From assembly GCA_041736705.1 (NCBI GenBank), contig JBGSTC010000009.1, positions 1 through 35,360 on the forward strand: a stretch of DNA of 35,360 nt, in the 5' to 3' direction. The stretch is from GWE2-51-13 sp041736705. Lineage in GTDB: Bacteria > Bacillota_I > Bacilli_A > Erysipelotrichales > Erysipelotrichaceae. This document shows positions 31,089 through 35,360 of the stretch, one piece after another. A program made the translations under genes and the position numbers. How positions within the stretch are numbered: position 1 is the stretch's first letter; each line of letters opens with the position of its first letter. The notes under the pieces were generated by a model. It made no database searches. It was not told the DNA's origin and saw only the letters and a program-made list of their open reading frames with translations.

Positions 31089-31131
31089 TCGGCTATGGTA
31101 TGATTCCTAAGGAACACCAGAGCCGATTTTT
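31089..31131 (+). terminator. branched-stem terminator overlapping a promoter-like sequence
   Basis: Nested pairings: tcggct (31089-31094) / agccga (31121-31126), tggt (31096-31099) / acca (31116-31119) and ttcc (31104-31107) / ggaa (31111-31114), then five T. It should end the DUF2975 transcript. TTGTTT (31076-31081) and TATGAT (31099-31104), 17 bp apart with TGG before the -10 box, overlap it and could be the CPBP promoter. Confidence 0.6.
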
Positions 31132-31163
31132 CTTTGACTTTTCCTACTCAAAATGGAGGCGCA

Positions 31164-31838
31164 ATGAACATCCATACAAATAAACTTCTTCAACAAAGTA
31201 TCCCATATCTATATGTCCTACTTTGCATCGTGGTCATCGCCTACTTCGACCTCAGCGGAAAGGTGGACTATGCGACCAAGTCGTTTTTGAAGATCGGCTT
31301 GTTCGGCATATTACCTTTCTTTCTTCTCCGTCGTCCAAAGGTTAACGAGATGTTTAAGGTCAACCGATCGACAAAAAAGATTCTATTCGTCGGAATCGGT
31401 ATGATTTTTTTGATTGTTCTCGGGTATTTCATCACAAAACTTTTCATCTCCTATGACTTGGTCATCGCTTCCTTGGAAAACCGCTTGAACGTAACCTTGG
31501 ATAATTTCCTCTTCGTCAGTCTTTACATCGTCTTGATCAATTCCGGCTTGGAAGAGTTCTTCTTCCGCCATTTCATCCCGCTTCAACTCCACATTTCTTC
31601 AACATGGACGAATCGGTTGGTATCGAGTCTTCTTTTCGCGATCTATCACGTGGCGATCCTCTATGGCATGTTTGAGGTGTGGGTGGTTCTATTGATGATC
31701 GTCGGGTTATGGATCGTCGGCGTGTTTTTCAGTCTCCTCAATCAAAACGCCAAAGGGTTTTTGAACTCTTATCTATTCCATGCCTGTGCCAATATCGGGA
31801 TCAACCTGGTGGGACTCCTCTTGTTTTTAGGCTATTGA
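31164..31838 (+). CDS. CPBP family intramembrane glutamic endopeptidase
   Basis: A 224-residue membrane protein of the CPBP/Abi (CAAX protease and bacteriocin-processing) family. The three motifs are present: Glu130-Glu131 with Arg135 (GLEEFFFRHF), FAIYHVAILYG with His162, and FHACANIGIN with His206. About six membrane helices are visible. Members process peptides in the membrane, give bacteriocin self-immunity or act as anti-sigma proteases; no bacteriocin gene is adjacent. The start at 31164 follows ATGGAGG. A shikimate-kinase-like gene follows after 16 nt, probably cotranscribed. Confidence 0.9.
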   Translation: MNIHTNKLLQQSIPYLYVLLCIVVIAYFDLSGKVDYATKSFLKIGLFGILPFFLLRRPKVNEMFKVNRSTKKILFVGIGMIFLIVLGYFITKLFISYDLVIASLENRLNVTLDNFLFVSLYIVLINSGLEEFFFRHFIPLQLHISSTWTNRLVSSLLFAIYHVAILYGMFEVWVVLLMIVGLWIVGVFFSLLNQNAKGFLNSYLFHACANIGINLVGLLLFLGY

Positions 31839-31854
31839 GTCGAAGGAGAAACGA

Positions 31855-32448
31855 ATGAGTGACAAACACAAAACAAGCATCCTGTTGATCGGACCCATGG
31901 GGGTCGGGAAAACGACGATCTCCGAAGCCTTGGCGAAACACTACGGATTGCCTTTGGTCGATGTGGATGATCTTCGTAAGGAATACTATGCAAAGATGCC
32001 GGAATATTCGCGTGAAAAGAGCCGTGCGATCTTTGAATCGGGCGGAGATCTCCATGCGTACTTCGAACCGTTTGAGACCCAGCAGGTCGAGATGTTGCTT
32101 GAACTGGATGAACCCGCCGTCTTTGATTTCGGAGGGGGACATACCGTCAAAAGCGAAGGGTACTTCAAACGGATCTGCGAAGCGTTTCAATCTTATGAAA
32201 ACGTGGTTCTCCTAACGATTTCACCGAATCATGAGGAAACGATTAGGGAATTGTACTTCGATCATCGTGAAGGGATCGAAACGCAACATCTTAAACAATA
32301 CAACGCGATGAACCGAAAGTTCATCGAAAGCGGATGCAATGAAGAACTTGCGAAACACGTAGTGTATCGCACAGGGAAAACCGTCGAACAAACCCTCGCT
32401 GAAATCATCGCGTGGGTGAATCAAGGAAAAAAATACGAAACAAAGTAA
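31855..32448 (+). CDS. P-loop kinase, shikimate-kinase-like
   Basis: A 197-residue ATP-binding protein. Walker A is GPMGVGKTT (residues 13-21), followed by LVDVDDLRKEYYA, comparable with the D-x-D substrate region of shikimate kinases, and FDFGGGHTVKSEGYF, comparable with the GGG motif. The length is a little above that of shikimate kinase (~170). No other aromatic-pathway gene is near, so a different small-molecule kinase is equally possible. Ribosome binding site AAGGAG. Its stop lies in a convergent terminator. Confidence 0.75.
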   Translation: MSDKHKTSILLIGPMGVGKTTISEALAKHYGLPLVDVDDLRKEYYAKMPEYSREKSRAIFESGGDLHAYFEPFETQQVEMLLELDEPAVFDFGGGHTVKSEGYFKRICEAFQSYENVVLLTISPNHEETIRELYFDHREGIETQHLKQYNAMNRKFIESGCNEELAKHVVYRTGKTVEQTLAEIIAWVNQGKKYETK

Positions 32449-32469
32449 AACACGCGTCGCCGCGTGTTT
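32448..32469. terminator. bidirectional terminator before dbpA
   Basis: A 9-bp perfect stem aaacacgcg (32448-32456) / cgcgtgttt (32461-32469) with loop TCGC. It starts in the stop codon of the kinase gene and overlaps the 3' end of dbpA by two bases. Confidence 0.8.
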
Positions 32470-33916
32470 ATTTTAGATTGGTTTTGGTGACCCGGCGAAG
32501 TTTGCCTTTGATCGGTGTTTCCTGCAACTGATTGAATACCTGGTTGCCTTTGTGGTTGAGGATTTCCACGTCCGTGAACAATTCCCCGATCTGGATGACG
32601 CCGATATCGTTGGATTCGATGCCCGGTAGGCTACAGAGCGCCCCGACGATGTCGACCGGACGGATTTTCGCCTGTTTCCCGCCTTTGATCTGCAAGCGCA
32701 GGATCTCATAGTTCAGTGCGGAAGCCTTGTTTCCCTTGTTCGCCTGCAAGGTATTCTTCTTTTGCGTGAACTGGGGACGTGCCGCAAGGATGACATCCGC
32801 GGAAGGTCTCTCATATACTTCCAAGGGTTGTTTGATGAAGGCTTCGATATGGTTGAGGTATTTCCCTTGGTTGGCGGTGACGAAGGTGATCGCCTTGCCG
32901 GATTGGTCGAAACGTCCGGTACGCCCGATGCGATGGACATAGGTCTCGCCATCCAACGGCGAATCATAATTGATGATGAGGGAAACCGATTCGATGTCCA
33001 ATCCGCGTGCCGCAACGTCCGTCGCGATTAGGTAACGGAAGGCACCGCTTTTGAAATCGTTGATGATCTTGATGCGGTCTTTCTGCTCGAGCCCGCCGTG
33101 CAACTTGAAGACGGGGTAGCGCAGTTCGTTGAGTTCCTTGGTGATTTCATCGACCGTGGCTTTCTGATTCGCGAAGATGATGCAACTGTCCGGATTCTCG
33201 ACGGTCAGCACTTCCTTCAGGGCTTTGAGTTTCGCGGATGCGATGACTTCGTATTTGAATTGTTCGATGCGGTCGAAAACCCGGTCTTCATCTTCGATGA
33301 CGACGATTTCCGGTTCGACGCAGTAATTGTCGATGAGTTTCTGGATCTGGAATGGGATTGTCGCGGAAAGCAATACGGTTTGGCGATCTCTTCGCAAGGT
33401 CTTCAGGATTTCATCCATCTGCGGGATGAATCCCAGGTTCAGCATTTCATCCGCTTCGTCGATGATCAGATACTTCAGGTTCGATAGATCCAAGGTGCCG
33501 TGCTGAAGATGATCCATGACACGTCCCGGTGTCCCGACGACGATGTGCGTTTTCTGTTTGAGTTCGTTTTCCTGTACGCTGAAGGGCGTTTGTCCGATCA
33601 AGACCGCGACCTTGACGCGTTTGAAGCGCCCGATGTGGAAGACGTCTTCCTTGACCTGGAGCGCAAGTTCACGGGTCGGGGTAAGAATCAAGGCCTGGGG
33701 TTTGTTTTCGTTCCAATCCAGCATCTCGCAGATCGGTATCGCGAACGCGGCGGTTTTACCGCTCCCGGTTTGGGATTGTACGACGACGTCCTTGCGCTGC
33801 AGCATCGCTTCGATCAGCATCGTCTGGACCGGGGTCGGATGTTTGTAATGGAGCAGGTCGATCGCCTTGGTTATTTCTTCCTGAAGCCCGAATCGGGCGA
33901 ATGTGGTTTCGTTCAT
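32468..33916 (-). CDS. dbpA: DEAD-box RNA helicase DbpA/YxiN
   Basis: A 482-residue RNA helicase of the DbpA/YxiN group, which binds hairpin 92 of 23S rRNA and acts in 50S assembly. Motifs: Q (HPTPVQ), I SQTGSGKT, Ia PTRELA, Ib TPGRV, II DEAD, III SAT, V ARGLDIE, VI HRIGRTGR. Residues ~405-480 are the RNA-binding domain that distinguishes this group (LQIKGGKQAKIRPVDIVGAL, then IGVIQIGELFTDVEI). The other helicase in the window lacks it. The start at 33916 follows GGAAG. Monocistronic; divergent from the ABC transporter operon. Confidence 0.93.
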   Translation of the reverse strand: MNETTFARFGLQEEITKAIDLLHYKHPTPVQTMLIEAMLQRKDVVVQSQTGSGKTAAFAIPICEMLDWNENKPQALILTPTRELALQVKEDVFHIGRFKRVKVAVLIGQTPFSVQENELKQKTHIVVGTPGRVMDHLQHGTLDLSNLKYLIIDEADEMLNLGFIPQMDEILKTLRRDRQTVLLSATIPFQIQKLIDNYCVEPEIVVIEDEDRVFDRIEQFKYEVIASAKLKALKEVLTVENPDSCIIFANQKATVDEITKELNELRYPVFKLHGGLEQKDRIKIINDFKSGAFRYLIATDVAARGLDIESVSLIINYDSPLDGETYVHRIGRTGRFDQSGKAITFVTANQGKYLNHIEAFIKQPLEVYERPSADVILAARPQFTQKKNTLQANKGNKASALNYEILRLQIKGGKQAKIRPVDIVGALCSLPGIESNDIGVIQIGELFTDVEILNHKGNQVFNQLQETPIKGKLRRVTKTNLK

Positions 33917-33958
33917 GTTGACACTTCCTTCGTGGTTTTCACTGTTTTTTGCCTATGT

Positions 33959-33978
33959 ATTATAACATACTCTGTCAA
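33959..33978 (-). promoter_or_regulatory. promoter region of dbpA
   Basis: On the minus strand an extended -10, TGTTATAAT (TATAAT at 33964-33959). A TTGACA (33978-33973) lies only 8 bp from it, too close to serve as its -35; it would pair instead with a weak TAGGCA further on. Which box is used is open. Confidence 0.5.
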
Positions 33979-34045
33979 TTCCTCTTTTTACATGAAATAA
34001 TCTCGGATTTCTTTGTGGTTTAAGGAAAATTTAAGTCGTGAAACA

Positions 34046-34074
34046 TTGCATCCGGATTTGTGAAAGAGTAAACT
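34046..34074 (+). promoter_or_regulatory. promoter of the natAB-like operon
   Basis: TTGCAT (34046-34051), a 17-bp spacer and TAAACT (34069-34074). AAAAGGAG follows and the start codon is at 34106. Confidence 0.55.
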
Positions 34075-34105
34075 AAGAATAGTTTCGTAGGAAAAGGAGA
34101 ATGAA

Positions 34106-35020
34106 ATGATACTGGAAATCAAAGGAATCAATAAGAGTTTCACCAACAAACAGATCCTTCACGACGTCACGTTCACCGTGACTTCGGGTAAGGCGATGGG
34201 TTTTCTAGGACGCAACGGCGCCGGGAAGACGACGACGATCCGGGCGTTGATGGATGTGTTTACGGCGGATAGCGGGGAGTTTTTGCTTGACGGGAAGAAG
34301 TTCGAGCCTTCCAAAAAGAAGGTCGGCTATCTCCCGGAAGAGCGCGGGTTGTATGGCAAGGAGAAGATCCTGCCCCAATTGATCTACTTCGGTACGCTTC
34401 GCGGCGCGAGCCGGAGCGAAGCGAAAGCGAGCGCGGAGTATTGGCTTGAACGATTCGGCTTAAGCTATGCGAAGAACCAGAAGTTGGAAACCTTGTCGAA
34501 AGGCAACCAACAGAAAATACAGATCGCCCAGGCATTATTGAACGATCCCGAAATCATCATCCTGGACGAACCCTTCAGCGGCTTGGACCCGGTGAATTCG
34601 CAGGTCTTGGAAGAGGTGATCGTCGAATCCATCCAACAAGGGAAACTGGTTATCTTTTCGAGTCATCAGATGGGCTATGTCGAAGAATTCTGCGATGAAA
34701 TCACGTTGATCGACCAAGGGAAGATTGTATTGAGCGGGAATCTGAAGGAGATCAAACGCGATTTAGGGAAACAGAGAATCCGGGTCGGGTTCGCAAGCGA
34801 CCAATACGAAACGATGCGGAATAAGCTTGAATCAAGCATAAAGCAAATCAAAGTCGACCACGACGACAAGTCGCTGATCATCGAATTATTGGATGGGAAG
34901 ACGAAAACAATGTTCTTGCAGGAATGCATGGACGCCAAAATCGATCTTGAAATGTTCGGGGTGTATGAACCGAGTCTGCAAGACATCTTCGTAAAAACGG
35001 TGGGTGATGAAAATGCATAA
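34106..35020 (+). CDS. natA: ABC transporter ATP-binding protein (NatA-like)
   Basis: A 304-residue ABC ATPase. Walker A GRNGAGKTT (~37-45), Q-loop near VGYLPEERGLYG, signature LSKGNQQK, Walker B IIILDEPFSGLDP and the switch His in SSHQM. The ~70-residue C-terminal extension is typical of ABC-2 exporters of the NatA type (Na+ extrusion in Bacillus) and YhaQ-like proteins. Ribosome binding site AAAGGAG. The permease gene overlaps its last codons. Substrate is not determinable; the symbol is by resemblance. Confidence 0.9.
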   Translation: MILEIKGINKSFTNKQILHDVTFTVTSGKAMGFLGRNGAGKTTTIRALMDVFTADSGEFLLDGKKFEPSKKKVGYLPEERGLYGKEKILPQLIYFGTLRGASRSEAKASAEYWLERFGLSYAKNQKLETLSKGNQQKIQIAQALLNDPEIIILDEPFSGLDPVNSQVLEEVIVESIQQGKLVIFSSHQMGYVEEFCDEITLIDQGKIVLSGNLKEIKRDLGKQRIRVGFASDQYETMRNKLESSIKQIKVDHDDKSLIIELLDGKTKTMFLQECMDAKIDLEMFGVYEPSLQDIFVKTVGDENA

Positions 35021-35360
35021 TACAAGCAAAGTCTTCGCGTTTGAACTACGCAGCATCCTAGGAAAGAAATCCGTGAAAGTGACGACCCTCATCATGGCGA
35101 TTGTCATCTTCGCGGCCACGGCCATCCCCACGCTGATCGCCGTCTTCGACAAGGAAACGCCGATCGACCCCAATCCCGCCTTGATCGACATCGGTAATGC
35201 CGGGATCGTCATAACCGGCGAGAATCTGACAAAGGATGAATTGGTGTTCTTCATCGGGGATGAAGTCGTGTTCTATGACGATGAATCCCAATTGAAAAAG
35301 GATGTGGAAGAAGGGGCCCGCGATAGTGGTTATGTCATCGATAGCCCGACCTCCTTCAAA
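35007..35360 (+). CDS. natB: ABC-2 type permease (NatB-like), cut by the window end
   Basis: The first 118 codons of a permease, open to the last base. It begins MKMHNTSKVFAFELRSILGK, a NatB/YhaP-like N-terminus, followed by one membrane helix (~residues 28-48) and the start of an extracytoplasmic region rich in acidic residues. The start at 35007 overlaps natA by 14 nt; ATG 35013, in the same frame, is an alternative. Coupled translation with the ATPase fits a two-component exporter. Confidence 0.88.
   Translation, partial: MKMHNTSKVFAFELRSILGKKSVKVTTLIMAIVIFAATAIPTLIAVFDKETPIDPNPALIDIGNAGIVITGENLTKDELVFFIGDEVVFYDDESQLKKDVEEGARDSGYVIDSPTSFK

Overview
The window reads as a chromosomal segment of a Gram-positive bacterium (Bacillota/Mycoplasmatota-like lineage). 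Strong AAGGAGG-type ribosome binding sites, CCA-encoding tRNA genes, compact operons and intrinsic terminators with T-tracts support this. So does the gene content: mannose-family PTS, PadR plus HAAS/DUF4097, PatA-type aminotransferase, PepF, PepT, CPBP protease, DbpA/YxiN helicase and NatAB. TGA is used as a stop and TGG as Trp, so this is not the Mycoplasma code. Most genes use GC-rich codons; one counted 60-base line in rimO (9541-9600) has 35 G+C. I cannot name the genus. An Acholeplasma/Izemoplasma/Erysipelotrichia-like relative with raised GC is a guess.

Layout. 1-317: tRNA cluster (partial Ser-TGA, initiator Met, Phe) with a terminator. 449-3473: operon of 6-phosphogluconate dehydrogenase, a fused EIIC-EIID and EIIB, plausibly a gluconate-type PTS. 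3521-4933: PadR regulator with a HAAS/DUF4097 protein behind a dyad-rich promoter. 5015-7415: a TIGR02206 membrane protein converging on a PatA-like aminotransferase coupled to an Lrp/AsnC regulator. 7536-10099: YccF, PHP phosphoesterase and RimO. 10124-12013 (minus): GH16 glucanase lipoprotein behind a LacI/cre-like operator, and an alpha/alpha-toroid protein. 12249-13613: DEAD-box helicase. 13636-15731 (minus): nucleotidyltransferase, RluF and a DUF985 cupin. 15896-16501: VTT/DedA-type membrane protein. 16531-18268 (minus): flavin reductase with a PCP_red-like tail, and a Nif3-like protein. 18423-21133: DUF3159 protein, formate/nitrite channel, YbaK deacylase, DUF1697 protein.

21310-26868 differs in character. 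It holds a lipoprotein built of four ~120-residue repeats and then an AT-rich tract (25-30 percent G+C in three counted lines). That tract carries an orphan ORF, a RhuM-Fic/Doc fusion, and a polytopic membrane protein with a weak DUF695/RraB-like tail whose reading frame is broken at a T6 run. It ends at the 3' side of a tRNA-Ser(GGA) gene, next to a tandem decamer repeat, so it looks like an accessory island or its remnant. This is the most likely place for something undescribed.

27093-35360 returns to housekeeping: divergent PepF and PepT, tRNA-Leu(CAA), DUF2975 protein, CPBP protease, shikimate-kinase-like ATPase, DbpA/YxiN helicase, and a NatAB-type ABC exporter cut by the window end. I saw no rRNA, CRISPR array, insertion sequence or intact integrase.
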